64,000 nt of DNA from an uncultured Roseibium sp. (GTDB lineage: Bacteria > Pseudomonadota > Alphaproteobacteria > Rhizobiales > Stappiaceae), in contig NZ_CANMNP010000017.1 in assembly GCF_947499295.1 (NCBI RefSeq), positions 62,001-126,000 of the forward strand, in the 5' to 3' direction. This document shows positions 16,247 through 25,561 of the stretch, in pieces (the first letter of the stretch is position 1; every line of letters begins with the position of its first letter). The translations under genes and the position numbers were made by a program. A model generated the notes under the pieces. It was given only the letters and a program-made list of their open reading frames with translations, searched no databases and was not told where the DNA came from.

Positions 16247-18211
16247 TCAATGGTCGCGCCGTTTGCTGATGTAGTCGTCCGTGGTGCGCACTGGTGTCCG
16301 CTCGCCGTGGGCAAAGGGGTTGTTTTCGGAGTGATACACCGAATTTACCCGGCAATCGTCGCACATCTGGATCAGACGGGCGGCCTTCTCGTTCTGGAAC
16401 ATGGAGTGCTTTCCGGCGAGCTTTTCCGTCAGCCGTTCAACCGTTGAGCGAACGCCGAAGGGCTTGCCGCATTCCACGCAATTGAACGGTTCTTCCTCCT
16501 TCAGCACAAGCGGTCTGAGGGCGTCGTCTGTCAAGTTGAGGCGCGGATCGAGCGTCAAGGCGCTCTCCGGGCAGATATTTACGCAGATGCCGCATTGCAG
16601 ACAGGCATCTTCCTGAAAGCGCAACTGAGGCTGATCCGGGTTTTCCTTCAACGCACCGGAGGGACACAGCGATACGCAGGAAAGGCAGAGGGTGCAACTG
16701 TCCACATTCAGCTGGACCGCGCCGTAGGGAGCGCCTGCGGGCAGCTCTATCATCTTGTCGTCCGGATTAAGTGCCTTTGCAGACAATCGGGTGACCTGCC
16801 GTCTGGAGCCGATCGGCAGGATCGGCTGAACTTTCAAGGTCTTTGTTTCTGCCTGGCCGAGCGCTTCCTCCAACTGGTCGGGGTCCCTCGGCTCGATGAC
16901 CTTGATGCTTTCAGCATCGCCGATTGTTTTCGCCAGATCGATCTGGAACGGTATGCCGTCAGTCTCTGTCGTGGGTGACAGCAATATGATGACTTCGGCG
17001 AAGCCGCTGCCAAGGGCGCTCAGGATTTCAGCATGTCCGAAACTTGCCAGCGCATCCACTTCCAGGGGCACAACATCGGCAGGAAGGCCAGAACCGTAGC
17101 GGGCACTCATTCGAATGAGATCCGCCCCGTGTCCGGCATCATGCACAAGAAGACGAGGCTCAGTCTCTTCTAGTTTGCGCCATGTCGAGGCAAGCGTCTG
17201 CACACGCTTGAATGTAAAATCAGCGGATGGGGCGTCATATGAAATTGCGCCTGACGGGCAGACCGACGAACAACTGCCGCACCCGGCGCAGATCAATGCG
17301 TCAACGGCAACATGATCGCCAGCAGGTGTGATCGCGCCGGTCGGGCACAGATCGAGGCACCGTGTGCAACCGGTCTTTTCTGCCCGTGAGTGTGCACACA
17401 GTTGTTCGTCCAGTTTAACGAATATCGGCTTCTCGAACGTTCCGATCAGCTGAGACGCTTCAAGCAGGGCCTTTGTCACTGCACCGGCACTACCGGGCTC
17501 GGCGCGCAGGTATCCTTCGCGTTTCTCTGGTGCTGCAACCATTGGCGCATTTCTGCTGAGATCCAGAACGATGTCGCACTGGGTCCGGCCTCCAGAGCGG
17601 GGTTCGCTAAACGTCATCGGACCACGTCCGCCCGGGATACGCTCCTGCAAGGCATCAAAGGACAGGTTGAATTGACCAAGCGCACCGGTAACGCTCTTGA
17701 TTCGGCCGCGCACGATGTCGAAACGCCGGTCATCGGTCATGGGCGTTTCAGTTTCCGGGGACAGCAAAACGGTGACACTTAAGGTCTCGCAAAGCTGTTC
17801 AGCAGCCCTCAGTGCTGCCTCTGATTCGCCAAAAATCAGGCAAGTGCCTTCCGACGTGACGTCCATCACCTTGTCACCGCGGGATGGAATCAGTGCTTCT
17901 GCAACCAGGGCCGCCATTTTGGCTGACGCGTTCCGGCTGTCGTTGGTCCAACCGGCCCGGTCTCTTATGTCTACGAAACCGGGATCTTCAGCTTCAAGGT
18001 CAGCAGCAAGCTCCTCAAACGCTGGGCGTTCCTGCTGACAAGCGATCAGAACACCGCCCTTTTGAAGCGCGTCCTCCGCAATGGCTGCCTCTTTCCGGCA
18101 AAGTTCGGTGTAGACTTTCGAACAGGACACACCTGTCGCTTGTTCAATCCGCTCTGCGTCGACCGTCTGACTCTTCAGACAATCGCACAGCAGCAGTTTC
18201 AGTTCTGTCAT
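16247..18211 (-). CDS. Multi-ferredoxin 4Fe-4S protein of the formate dehydrogenase locus
   Basis: 654 residues from ATG 18211 (MTELKLLLCDC); an in-frame ATG at 18286 is possible but adds an unstructured lead. Cytoplasmic, no signal. Two separate bacterial ferredoxin modules are seen: CTRCLDLCPTGAI with CAGCGSCSSVCPSGAI in the middle, and CTLCLSCVSLCPSGAL with CLQCGICVNICPESAL near 530-580. C-terminal pairs CVECGKPF and CDDC suggest a further metal site. That predicts at least four 4Fe-4S clusters plus a possible zinc or cluster site. It runs opposite to the structural FDH operon, and the two share a ~200-base divergent region. Probable electron carrier or assembly scaffold for FDH. Confidence 0.85.
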   Translation of the reverse strand: MTELKLLLCDCLKSQTVDAERIEQATGVSCSKVYTELCRKEAAIAEDALQKGGVLIACQQERPAFEELAADLEAEDPGFVDIRDRAGWTNDSRNASAKMAALVAEALIPSRGDKVMDVTSEGTCLIFGESEAALRAAEQLCETLSVTVLLSPETETPMTDDRRFDIVRGRIKSVTGALGQFNLSFDALQERIPGGRGPMTFSEPRSGGRTQCDIVLDLSRNAPMVAAPEKREGYLRAEPGSAGAVTKALLEASQLIGTFEKPIFVKLDEQLCAHSRAEKTGCTRCLDLCPTGAITPAGDHVAVDALICAGCGSCSSVCPSGAISYDAPSADFTFKRVQTLASTWRKLEETEPRLLVHDAGHGADLIRMSARYGSGLPADVVPLEVDALASFGHAEILSALGSGFAEVIILLSPTTETDGIPFQIDLAKTIGDAESIKVIEPRDPDQLEEALGQAETKTLKVQPILPIGSRRQVTRLSAKALNPDDKMIELPAGAPYGAVQLNVDSCTLCLSCVSLCPSGALKENPDQPQLRFQEDACLQCGICVNICPESALTLDPRLNLTDDALRPLVLKEEEPFNCVECGKPFGVRSTVERLTEKLAGKHSMFQNEKAARLIQMCDDCRVNSVYHSENNPFAHGERTPVRTTDDYISKRRDH

Positions 18212-18416
18212 TGCCTGCGCGTCCTCTCCCCAGGGATCGCCTGCTGCCATTTTTGCATGCGGCATATCAAGCGTTCCAGGTACCATAACAAGGGCGCGTT
18301 TCGGCGCACGTCAAGTTCGACTTCTGCCGGGCTTGAAATTTATTCGCATTGCTGCAGCTTAAAGAGGAAAACAAAACAGCCGGATTTAAAGCCGGGGTGT
18401 GGGAGGACCGCCGCTC

Positions 18417-18986
18417 GTGACCGCGGAAAAAACTCAGACAATGCCTGTCGGGGTCGTCGTCAGACGATTGCCCGGCGTTACTCGCTGGCAAAAGTGGTCC
18501 TGGCGACCTGTGTCACTCTTGCCCGGCGCTGGCCCTGCCGACTGGAAAGTGCTCAGGCAAGAAGGCGAGGCGGTCGAGTACCATGCGGCCACGCTTCCGC
18601 TGGAACTGCACCGCGCTGACACGGAAGCCTATTTGACCGCGCTGTCGGACAAAGTACCTTCCGTCTACGTGGTGCTGCGTCCTGCCGATGAAGTGGAGCG
18701 AGATGTGCCTCTTGATGTCATGCTTGTAACGGCATCTGCTTATGAAGGGCAGGACTACGCGGATTCCAGCGAAGTCATGGTTGAAAAGCTCGCGATGCCG
18801 GAAGGCCTGGTGGCCTGGATCCGCGATTTCGTCGAGATCCACCACGAGGAAGAGATCTTCATCAAACGCAAACGCGACAAAAAGCGAATCGATTTGCAGG
18901 AAAATGGCGTGGGAGACCCACGCATACGTCAGCTGAGTGACGTTTACCGTGCGCCCTTCAGAAAGCCGAAGGACACGCTGCAATGA
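18417..18986 (+). CDS. DUF3305 domain-containing protein
   Basis: 189 residues from GTG 18417, 11 bases after GGAGG. It is soluble with no signal peptide. It opens MPVGVVVRRLPGVTRWQKWSW, a recognisable DUF3305 beginning, and ends with a basic stretch (IKRKRDKKRIDLQ) and VYRAPFRKPKD. This family occurs as the first gene of alphaproteobacterial formate dehydrogenase operons, followed by DUF3306, exactly as here. Its stop overlaps the next start by 4 bases. Molecular role unknown; a chaperone or assembly function for FDH is inferred from location. Confidence 0.85.
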   Translation: MTAEKTQTMPVGVVVRRLPGVTRWQKWSWRPVSLLPGAGPADWKVLRQEGEAVEYHAATLPLELHRADTEAYLTALSDKVPSVYVVLRPADEVERDVPLDVMLVTASAYEGQDYADSSEVMVEKLAMPEGLVAWIRDFVEIHHEEEIFIKRKRDKKRIDLQENGVGDPRIRQLSDVYRAPFRKPKDTLQ

Positions 18987-19663
18987 GCCCGCAAGACGAT
19001 AGTGGTTCCGACTTCTGGTCCCGGCGCAAGGCCGCAGTAAAAGCTGCAGAAGAGGCGGAGCGCGCGGGCCAGGAGGCTGCTCAGCAGGCGGAAGTACGTG
19101 CGGCACTTGAAGAAAAATCCGATGATGAGATCCTGGAGGAACTCGGCCTGCCGGACCCTGACGGTCTTGCCGAGAATGACGACTTTTCAAAATTTCTTTC
19201 AGCAGCTGTGCCAGAGCGATTGCGGCGGCGCGCCTTGCGCAGATTGTGGACGTTGAACCCGGTTCTGGCCAACATTGATGGCCTTGTCGACTATGGGGAA
19301 GATTTTACCGACGCCGCGACTGTCGTCGAAAACCTCCAAACGGTTTATCAAGTTGGTAAGGGCATGTTCGATAAGTTCGCGGAACTTGCCGAGACGGAAC
19401 CAGAAGTGACGGAAGGCGCTGGTGGTGAGCAGTCTGAGTCGGTCGACGTCGGTCAGCCGGAGTTGCAGTGCGAAGAAAATATCGCGGCGCAAAACGATTA
19501 TTTACATGACGGAAAAACATCTTTTCAATTGACGCAAGGTGACTCCGTCGTCCAATCTGGAGAGGAAAGCGTTGTCTCTATTGATTTGCAAGAAACTGGT
19601 GCAGGTGAGGCGCAAGAAGAACCTCGATTCACGAGGCGGAAAATGCGGTTCGACTATACCTAG
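18983..19663 (+). CDS. DUF3306 domain-containing protein
   Basis: 226 residues, start overlapping the DUF3305 stop (ATGA). The N-terminal half is charged and helical (SDFWSRRKAAVKAAEEAERAG, a DUF3306 hallmark), followed by LEELGLPDPDGLAENDDFSKFLSAAVPERLRRRALRRLWTLNPVLANIDGLVDYGEDFTDA in the core, including the family's 'FL...VP..LRR.ALRRLW..NP' pattern. The last ~90 residues are acidic and poorly ordered. It probably acts with DUF3305 in FDH maturation, but no motif shows how. Cytoplasmic by sequence. Confidence 0.87.
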   Translation: MSPQDDSGSDFWSRRKAAVKAAEEAERAGQEAAQQAEVRAALEEKSDDEILEELGLPDPDGLAENDDFSKFLSAAVPERLRRRALRRLWTLNPVLANIDGLVDYGEDFTDAATVVENLQTVYQVGKGMFDKFAELAETEPEVTEGAGGEQSESVDVGQPELQCEENIAAQNDYLHDGKTSFQLTQGDSVVQSGEESVVSIDLQETGAGEAQEEPRFTRRKMRFDYT

Positions 19664-19727
19664 TACTAAAGTCGAAGACTTGGTTATGTAGATTGATTGC
19701 GAAACGCACGAGGGAGGAACCTTGCGG

Positions 19728-20336
19728 ATGTCCGCTGTGGTGAAGGAATATGTGATCGATCCAGAAGATCGGGCACGCGCAGAACTATACGATTTCATTG
19801 GGCTCTTGCTGGCCAAGCCTGCTGACGCCTCCCTCCTGGCCCAGGTCGCCGGCTTAAAGGGCGACAACACCCCTGTTGGTGAAACGCTCAACACTCTTGC
19901 CAAGGTTGCTGGTGTCACTTCCGCCGAGACAGCGGAGCGCGAATACAACATCCTGTTCATCGGTCTTGGCCGCGGTGAATTGTTACCTTATGCGAGCCAC
20001 TATCTCACCGGTTTCCTGAACGAAAAGCCGCTTGCCAACTTGCGCGCCGACATGGCCAAGCGCGGCATCAAGCGTGCGGAAGACAAGCGAGAGCCGGAAG
20101 ACAATATTGCCTCCCTGATGGAGATGATGGCCGGCATGATCATGGGCCGTTTCGGTCAGGTAACGTCTGTGTCTGAACAGAAAGAATTCTTCAACGCTCA
20201 TGTCGAACCATGGGCGATCCACTTTTTCACCGATCTTGAAACATCCGTGAGCTCCGTCTTTTACGGCGCTGTCGGATCGCTCGGGCGGCAATTCATGGAG
20301 ATTGAAGCCGAAGCCTTCGGTATGCTGCCCAACTAG
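19728..20336 (+). CDS. TorD/DmsD family molybdoenzyme chaperone
   Basis: 202 residues, all-helical. ATG 19728 is preferred over an in-frame TTG at 19722, as GGAGG then lies 10 bases away. Family features: RARAELYDFIGLLLAKP at the N-terminus, EYNILFIGLGRGELLPYASHYLTGFL (the Y-x-x-LF-G/P-YxSxY region) near 75-100, and EFFNAHVEPWAIHFFTDL near 160. Such proteins bind Tat signal peptides of molybdo/tungsto-enzymes and hold the apo-enzyme until the cofactor is inserted. It is followed by the Tat peptide gene and FDH alpha, its expected client. Confidence 0.9.
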   Translation: MSAVVKEYVIDPEDRARAELYDFIGLLLAKPADASLLAQVAGLKGDNTPVGETLNTLAKVAGVTSAETAEREYNILFIGLGRGELLPYASHYLTGFLNEKPLANLRADMAKRGIKRAEDKREPEDNIASLMEMMAGMIMGRFGQVTSVSEQKEFFNAHVEPWAIHFFTDLETSVSSVFYGAVGSLGRQFMEIEAEAFGMLPN

Positions 20337-20393
20337 ACTTCATGTTGTCAATTTAGGCGGCAATGCCGCTGCAAGGAGAGGAGGATTGCAACA

Positions 20394-20594
20394 ATGAAAC
20401 GACCCGAACAGGTGGAGCCCAAAGAAGGGGCCGGCCGCCGGGATTTCCTGAAACTTGCTGCTATTTCAGCACCTGTAGCCGTGGCTGCGACCACTGCTGT
20501 GGGTACTGCTGAAGCAGCAGAACCTGACCTCACATCTGAAAAGATGCAGGACACGGCGCACACTCGCGCCTACTTCGACAGCGCCCGGTTCTAA
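20394..20594 (+). CDS. Formate dehydrogenase region twin-arginine signal protein
   Basis: 66 residues dominated by a Tat signal: RRDFLKLAAISAPVAVAATTAVG at residues 15-37, then a short tail ending TRAYFDSARF. This is the small 'formate dehydrogenase region TAT target' family, which sits immediately before FDH alpha in many proteobacteria. A strong AGGAGAGGAGG-type ribosome site precedes ATG 20394. Export through Tat is expected, leaving a peptide of roughly 25-30 residues in the periplasm. The function is not established; it may be a small subunit or export helper of the FDH complex. Confidence 0.9.
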   Translation: MKRPEQVEPKEGAGRRDFLKLAAISAPVAVAATTAVGTAEAAEPDLTSEKMQDTAHTRAYFDSARF

Positions 20595-20613
20595 CTGGAC
20601 CCTGTGAATACAC

Positions 20614-20646
20614 CCGGCCGATGGTTGCGTGACGCCCGATGGCCGG
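20614..20646 (+). promoter_or_regulatory. Intercistronic hairpin before FDH alpha
   Basis: CCGGCC (20614-20619) pairs with GGCCGG (20641-20646), with partial extension by AT pairs around a bulged G. It lies in the 104-base gap between the Tat peptide and FDH alpha genes. No T-run follows. It probably stabilises or separates the mRNA rather than terminating it. Confidence 0.3.
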
Positions 20647-20698
20647 TTCACTGACACACCCAGCCGTATCGATTCCGGTACAAGCAAGGTAGGGCAAA

Positions 20699-23590
20699 AT
20701 GCTTAGGAAAAAGACCAATGGGGTTGCGCGACGCCCCCAAGGTGCAAGTATCCTCAGAGACGCTGCACATAAATCGGTAGACCGCAGAACCTTCCTCAAA
20801 GGCTCCGGTATCGCCGCAGGCGGCCTGGCCGCTATTACCGCCACTGGCGGCACCGTTACCAAAGCTCAGGCACAGTCTTCTGACGCAGCCGTAAATCTGG
20901 TGAAATCGGTTTGCACCCACTGTTCAGTCGGTTGCACCGTGATTGCCGAAGTGAAGAACGGCGTCTGGACCGGCCAAGAACCGGGTTGGGACAGCCCGTT
21001 CAATCTCGGCGCCCACTGCGCCAAAGGAGCTGCGGTTCGCGAACACGCTCACGGAGAGCGCCGTCTGAAGTATCCTATGAAAAAGGAAGGCGGAGAGTGG
21101 AAGCGCATCAGCTGGGACGAGGCGATCAACGAGATCGGCGACCAGATGATGAAAATTCGCGACGAAAGCGGACCGGACAGTGTTTATTGGCTGGGTTCAG
21201 CCAAGCACAACAACGAACAGGCTTATCTGTTCCGCAAATTCGCGGCCTACTGGGGCACGAACAATGTCGACCACCAGGCCCGTATCTGTCACTCGACCAC
21301 GGTTGCCGGCGTAGCAAACACATGGGGCTACGGCGCCATGACCAACAGCTACAACGACATCCATAATTCCAAGGCGATCTTTATCATCGGCGGCAACCCT
21401 GCGGAGGCCCACCCGGTCTCGCTGTTGCACCTTCTGCGCGCCAAGGAACAGAACAATGCGCCGGTGATCGTATGTGATCCGCGCTTCACCCGAACGGCTG
21501 CTCATGCCGACGAATTTGTACGCTTCCGTCCGGGAACGGACGTTGCCCTTGTCTGGGGCATCCTGTGGCACATCTTCGACAATGGCTGGGAAGACAAAGA
21601 GTTCATCCGCACACGTGTGTGGGGTATGGACCAGATCCGTGAAGAGGTGGCCAAGTGGACGCCCGACGAGGTCGAGCGCGTCACAGGTACACCTGGCAGC
21701 CAGCTGAAACGGGTGGCCAGAACGCTCGCCAACAATCGTCCGGGCACCGTGATCTGGTGCATGGGTGGTACGCAGCACACCAACGGCAACAACAATACGC
21801 GCGCCTACTGCGTGTTGCAGCTTGCTCTTGGCAACATGGGCACAAGCGGTGGCGGAACCAACATCTTCCGCGGCCATGACAACGTTCAGGGCGCAACGGA
21901 CCTGGGTGTTCTCAGCCACACGTTGCCCGGTTACTACGGACTGAGTGCAGGCGCATGGGGTCACTGGTCCCGTGTCTGGGATGAGGATCTCGATTGGCTG
22001 AAAGGTCAGTTTGCCACCACGACAGGTGCTGATGGCAAAGAAAAGAACCTCATGAATCTGACGGGTATTCCGGTCAGCCGCTGGATTGACGGTGTGCTTG
22101 AAGATCCGGCCAATACCGATCAGCCCAATGCGGTTCGGGCCATGGTGCTTTGGGGGCATGCCCCGAATTCCCAGACCCGTATGGTCGAAATGAAGAAGGC
22201 AATGGAACAGCTGGATACCCTGGTCGTGATCGACCCTTATCCGACCGTTTCTGCTGTGCTGCATGACCGCACGGATGGTGTCTATCTTCTGCCGGCCTGT
22301 ACCCAATTCGAAACCCGTGGCTCCGTGACCGCGTCAAACCGCTCGCTGCAGTGGCGTGACAAGATTGTCGAGCCTCTGTTCGAAAGCCTGCCTGACGAAG
22401 TGATCATGGCAAAGTTCGCGAACAAGTTCGGCTGGGGCGACAGGCTCTTCCGCAACATCGAAATGGATGATCCGGAAACACCGAATGTCGAGAGCATTAC
22501 CCGCGAGTTCAACAGCGGTTTGTGGACAATCGGCTATACCGGCCAGTCGCCAGAGCGCATCAAGTCGCATATGGCGAACCAGCATACATTCGACCGGACG
22601 ACGCTTCAGGCAGTCGGCGGCCCGAATGACGGCGAATACTACGGTATGCCGTGGCCCTGCTGGGGCACAGCGGACATGAAACACCCGGGCACACCAAACC
22701 TCTACGACATGTCCAAGCCTGTCGCAGAAGGTGGACTGTGCTTCCGTGCACGCTTCGGCGTTGAGCGGGACGGCGACAATCTGCTCGCAGACGGTGTCTC
22801 CAATCCGGGTGCGGAAATCCAGGACGGCTATCCCGAGTTCACCATGCAGATGCTGATGGACCTTGGGTGGGACGGCGACCTCACCGACGAAGAACGTGCG
22901 TCGATCGAGGGTGTTGCCGGACCGAAGACCAACTGGAAAACCGACCTGTCCGGCGGAATTCAGCGGGTGGCCATCAAGCATGGCTGTGCTCCGTTCGGTA
23001 ACGCCAAGGCCCGTGCGGTCGTGTGGACGTTCCCGGATCCGGTGCCGCTCCACCGCGAGCCGCTTTACACCAACCGCAGGGATCTGGTGGCAGATTATCC
23101 GACCTATGAGGACCGGAAATTCTACCGCCTGCCGACGCTTTATGCGTCCATCCAGAAGCAGGACTTCTCAAAGGACTATCCAATTGTCCTGACGTCCGGC
23201 CGACTGGTGGAGTACGAAGGCGGCGGTGACGAAACCCGTTCGAACCCGTGGCTTGCCGAGCTGCAACAGGACATGTTTGTCGAAATCAATCCGCGAGATG
23301 CCAACAATCTCGGGGTGCGTGACGGCGCTCAGGTCTGGGTTGAAGGTCCGGAGGGTGGCAAGGTCAAAGTCATGGCAATGGTAACCGAGAGGGTCGGTGA
23401 GGGCGTTGCCTTCATGCCGTTCCACTTCGGCGGCCATTTCCAGGGTGAAGATCAGCGCTCCAAGTATCCGAAGGGTGCAGACCCGTATGTCCTTGGCGAG
23501 AGCACGAACACGGCTCAGACCTATGGCTACGATTCGGTGACCCAGATGCAGGAGACCAAAGCCACACTCTGCAAGATCTCGGCAGCGTAA
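20699..23590 (+). CDS. fdhA: Formate dehydrogenase subunit alpha (Cys-type molybdo/tungsto-enzyme)
   Basis: 963 residues. Tat motif R29-R30-T-F-L-K directs folded export. The N-terminal 4Fe-4S site is C72-x2-C75-x3-C79-x27-C107. The bis-pterin enzyme signature follows, with the metal-ligating position ICHS at Cys197-His198, encoded by an ordinary TGT codon, so this is not a selenoprotein. Downstream: GGNPAEAHPVSLLHL, HDNVQGATDLGVLSHTLPGYYG, and the C-terminal pterin-binding domain (TSGRLVEYEGGGDETRSNPW). It oxidises formate to CO2 at the periplasmic side, passing electrons to the beta subunit. Mo or W cannot be told from the sequence; tupBCA nearby favours W. Confidence 0.96.
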   Translation: MLRKKTNGVARRPQGASILRDAAHKSVDRRTFLKGSGIAAGGLAAITATGGTVTKAQAQSSDAAVNLVKSVCTHCSVGCTVIAEVKNGVWTGQEPGWDSPFNLGAHCAKGAAVREHAHGERRLKYPMKKEGGEWKRISWDEAINEIGDQMMKIRDESGPDSVYWLGSAKHNNEQAYLFRKFAAYWGTNNVDHQARICHSTTVAGVANTWGYGAMTNSYNDIHNSKAIFIIGGNPAEAHPVSLLHLLRAKEQNNAPVIVCDPRFTRTAAHADEFVRFRPGTDVALVWGILWHIFDNGWEDKEFIRTRVWGMDQIREEVAKWTPDEVERVTGTPGSQLKRVARTLANNRPGTVIWCMGGTQHTNGNNNTRAYCVLQLALGNMGTSGGGTNIFRGHDNVQGATDLGVLSHTLPGYYGLSAGAWGHWSRVWDEDLDWLKGQFATTTGADGKEKNLMNLTGIPVSRWIDGVLEDPANTDQPNAVRAMVLWGHAPNSQTRMVEMKKAMEQLDTLVVIDPYPTVSAVLHDRTDGVYLLPACTQFETRGSVTASNRSLQWRDKIVEPLFESLPDEVIMAKFANKFGWGDRLFRNIEMDDPETPNVESITREFNSGLWTIGYTGQSPERIKSHMANQHTFDRTTLQAVGGPNDGEYYGMPWPCWGTADMKHPGTPNLYDMSKPVAEGGLCFRARFGVERDGDNLLADGVSNPGAEIQDGYPEFTMQMLMDLGWDGDLTDEERASIEGVAGPKTNWKTDLSGGIQRVAIKHGCAPFGNAKARAVVWTFPDPVPLHREPLYTNRRDLVADYPTYEDRKFYRLPTLYASIQKQDFSKDYPIVLTSGRLVEYEGGGDETRSNPWLAELQQDMFVEINPRDANNLGVRDGAQVWVEGPEGGKVKVMAMVTERVGEGVAFMPFHFGGHFQGEDQRSKYPKGADPYVLGESTNTAQTYGYDSVTQMQETKATLCKISAA

Positions 23591-23602
23591 GGAGGATATG
23601 TA

Positions 23603-24208
23603 ATGCCACTTGGACAAGCGAGGGCTAAGTTCCTTTGTGACGCTGAGCGTTGCATCGAGTGCAATGCCTGTGTGACTGCCTGTAAGAACGAGCATGAGGT
23701 GCCCTGGGGTATCAACCGACGCCGCGTCGTGACCATCAATGATGGTAAGCCCGGCGAAAGGTCGATCTCGGTCGCCTGCATGCACTGCTCGGACGCACCC
23801 TGCATGGCGGTGTGCCCGGTCGACTGTTTCTACCAGAATGAAGAAGGTGTGGTCCTGCACTCGAAGGACCTTTGCATTGGCTGCGGCTATTGCTTCTACG
23901 CCTGTCCGTTCGGTGCACCGCAATTCCCGCAAGCGGGTAATTTCGGATCGCGCGGCAAGATGGACAAGTGCACCTTCTGTGCCGGTGGACCGGAAGAAAC
24001 ACATTCAACCGCGGAATTCTCGAAATACGGCAGCAACCGTATTGCGGAAGGCAAATTGCCGCTCTGCGCGGAAATGTGTTCTACCAAAGCGCTGCTGGCT
24101 GGCGACGGCGATGTCGTTTCCGCCATCTACCGCGAGCGTGTTGTCGCACGCGGTTTTGGCTCCGGTGCCTGGGGCTGGGGCAGCGCCTACGGTCGTCAAG
24201 GCGGTTGA
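23603..24208 (+). CDS. fdh3B: Formate dehydrogenase (FDH3) subunit beta, four-cluster ferredoxin
   Basis: 201 residues, 12 bases after alpha with a GGAGGA ribosome site. Four cysteine groups for 4Fe-4S clusters are visible: CIECNACVTACKNEH near 15, CMHCSDAPCMAVCP near 60, CIGCGYCFYACPFG near 95, and CTFC with CAEMC after residue 120. This is the usual NrfC/HybA-like electron wire linking the alpha active site to the membrane cytochrome b. No signal peptide of its own, so it is presumably co-exported with alpha by Tat. The C-terminus is a Gly-rich tail (FGSGAWGWGSAYG). Confidence 0.95.
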   Translation: MPLGQARAKFLCDAERCIECNACVTACKNEHEVPWGINRRRVVTINDGKPGERSISVACMHCSDAPCMAVCPVDCFYQNEEGVVLHSKDLCIGCGYCFYACPFGAPQFPQAGNFGSRGKMDKCTFCAGGPEETHSTAEFSKYGSNRIAEGKLPLCAEMCSTKALLAGDGDVVSAIYRERVVARGFGSGAWGWGSAYGRQGG

Positions 24209-24342
24209 TCGATCTGGTGTCGCCTGCCGGCTTCAATCGGCCGGACAGGCGAGCCGCTGCGATCAACATGAAAAAACTGGACTGGGGCGGCAGCTGTGCC
24301 GCCCTGTCTGTCTTCAGTGATGGAAAGTGTGTGAGGTCGGTT

Positions 24343-25548
24343 ATGAAACGCCTGGTGCTGGCATTCGTTGTTCTTTTCGGGCTTCTTTCGCCGAGTGTTG
24401 CCCAAGACCAGCAACCGCCTGCAGACCGCAGCGCAACTGGCGGTGCGCAAACGCTGGAAGACATTCTGAAACGGCAACGCGGCGAAAAGATCGACAGCGA
24501 TTTCAGACGCAACGCGACCGGAGATCCGGATACAGCGGCCGGTATCTCCTCTCAACTGGGTACCCTTGGCGGTGTGTCCGATCCGGAACTCTGGCGTGCG
24601 CTCAGGTACGGTTCTGCAGATATCAAGGTTTCGTCGGGTGGTGAGGAAGCCACTGTCCTTATGCAGGATGGTGGAATGCGTTGGCTGGCTTTCCGTGAAG
24701 GCCCACTCGCGACTTATGGCTCCTATCTTCTGGGCGCTACCGTTTCGCTTCTGGCTCTCTTTTATCTGCTCCGCGGCCGTATCCGCATCGACGGTGAAAA
24801 GACCGGTCAGACGATCACGCGTTTCAAGGCAATTGAGCGGTTTGGACATTGGCTCCTTGCCGGATCGTTCATACTGTTGGCAATCACCGGGCTGATAACG
24901 TTATTTGGGCGTTTTGTCGTAATTCCTTTGATCGGCAAGGAAGCTTACGCACCCGTCGCGCTTGCCTCGAAATGGATCCACAACAACGTCGCCTGGGCTT
25001 TCATGCTTGGCCTCGTCATGGTGTTCGTGATGTGGGTGGTACACAACATTCCCAACAAGACCGACCTGAAATGGATCGCGGTTGGTGGCGGACTGCTGAA
25101 GAAGGGTGTTCACCCACCGGCCAAGAAATTCAATTTCGGCCAGAAGATGATCTTCTGGGGAGTGATCGTCCTTGGCGCCTCTATTTCGGCTTCAGGCATC
25201 TCGCTGCTCTTCCCGTTCGAATTTCCAATGTTCGCCAAGACATTTGAGATCCTGAATGCGACTGGACTACCGCAGCTCGTCGGCCTTGGTGTTCTGCCAA
25301 CGGCGCTTGCACCGCATGAGGAAATGCAGTTCGCGCAACTGTGGCACGCCATCGTCGCATTTCTGATGATGGCGATGATCCTTGCGCATATCTATATCGG
25401 ATCCGTCGGCATGGAAGGCGCTTACGACGCCATGGGGTCAGGCGAAGTCGAGCTGCAATGGGCGCGCGAACACCACGGACTTTGGGTCAAGGAAGTCGAA
25501 GACGCGGAAAAGACAGCCGAGGTCAAGAACGCGGTCCCAGCGGAATAG
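24343..25548 (+). CDS. fdhC: Formate dehydrogenase subunit gamma (cytochrome b556)
   Basis: 401 residues from ATG 24343, with GAGG 6 bases upstream and a clear signal peptide (RLVLAFVVLFGLLSPSVAQ). An upstream in-frame ATG (24268) would bury the signal. Residues 20-130 form a periplasmic extension typical of FdhC-like FDH3 subunits. The cytochrome b part has membrane helices around YGSYLLGATVSLLALFYLL, FGHWLLAGSFILLAITGLI, AWAFMLGLVMVFVMWVVH, a fourth near KMIFWGVIVLGASISASG, and WHAIVAFLMMAMILAHIYIG. Histidines in ERFGHW, VVHN, LWHAI and LAHIYIG are likely heme b ligands. It transfers electrons to the quinone pool. Confidence 0.93.
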   Translation: MKRLVLAFVVLFGLLSPSVAQDQQPPADRSATGGAQTLEDILKRQRGEKIDSDFRRNATGDPDTAAGISSQLGTLGGVSDPELWRALRYGSADIKVSSGGEEATVLMQDGGMRWLAFREGPLATYGSYLLGATVSLLALFYLLRGRIRIDGEKTGQTITRFKAIERFGHWLLAGSFILLAITGLITLFGRFVVIPLIGKEAYAPVALASKWIHNNVAWAFMLGLVMVFVMWVVHNIPNKTDLKWIAVGGGLLKKGVHPPAKKFNFGQKMIFWGVIVLGASISASGISLLFPFEFPMFAKTFEILNATGLPQLVGLGVLPTALAPHEEMQFAQLWHAIVAFLMMAMILAHIYIGSVGMEGAYDAMGSGEVELQWAREHHGLWVKEVEDAEKTAEVKNAVPAE

Positions 25549-25561
25549 GCCTTGGACCGGG

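Noticed and set aside
21287..21289. Selenocysteine at the FDH active site
   Set aside because: The codon at the metal-ligand position is TGT (Cys197), not TGA, and no in-frame TGA interrupts the gene.
21197..22306. Long open frame antisense to FDH alpha
   Set aside because: It has no ribosome site or family resemblance, and the opposite strand encodes a complete FDH alpha; the reading frame is a by-product of GC-rich codon use.
23968..24342. Upstream in-frame extension of FDH gamma overlapping FDH beta
   Set aside because: It would overlap beta by more than 200 bases and hide a good signal peptide; ATG 24343 with GAGG is the better start.
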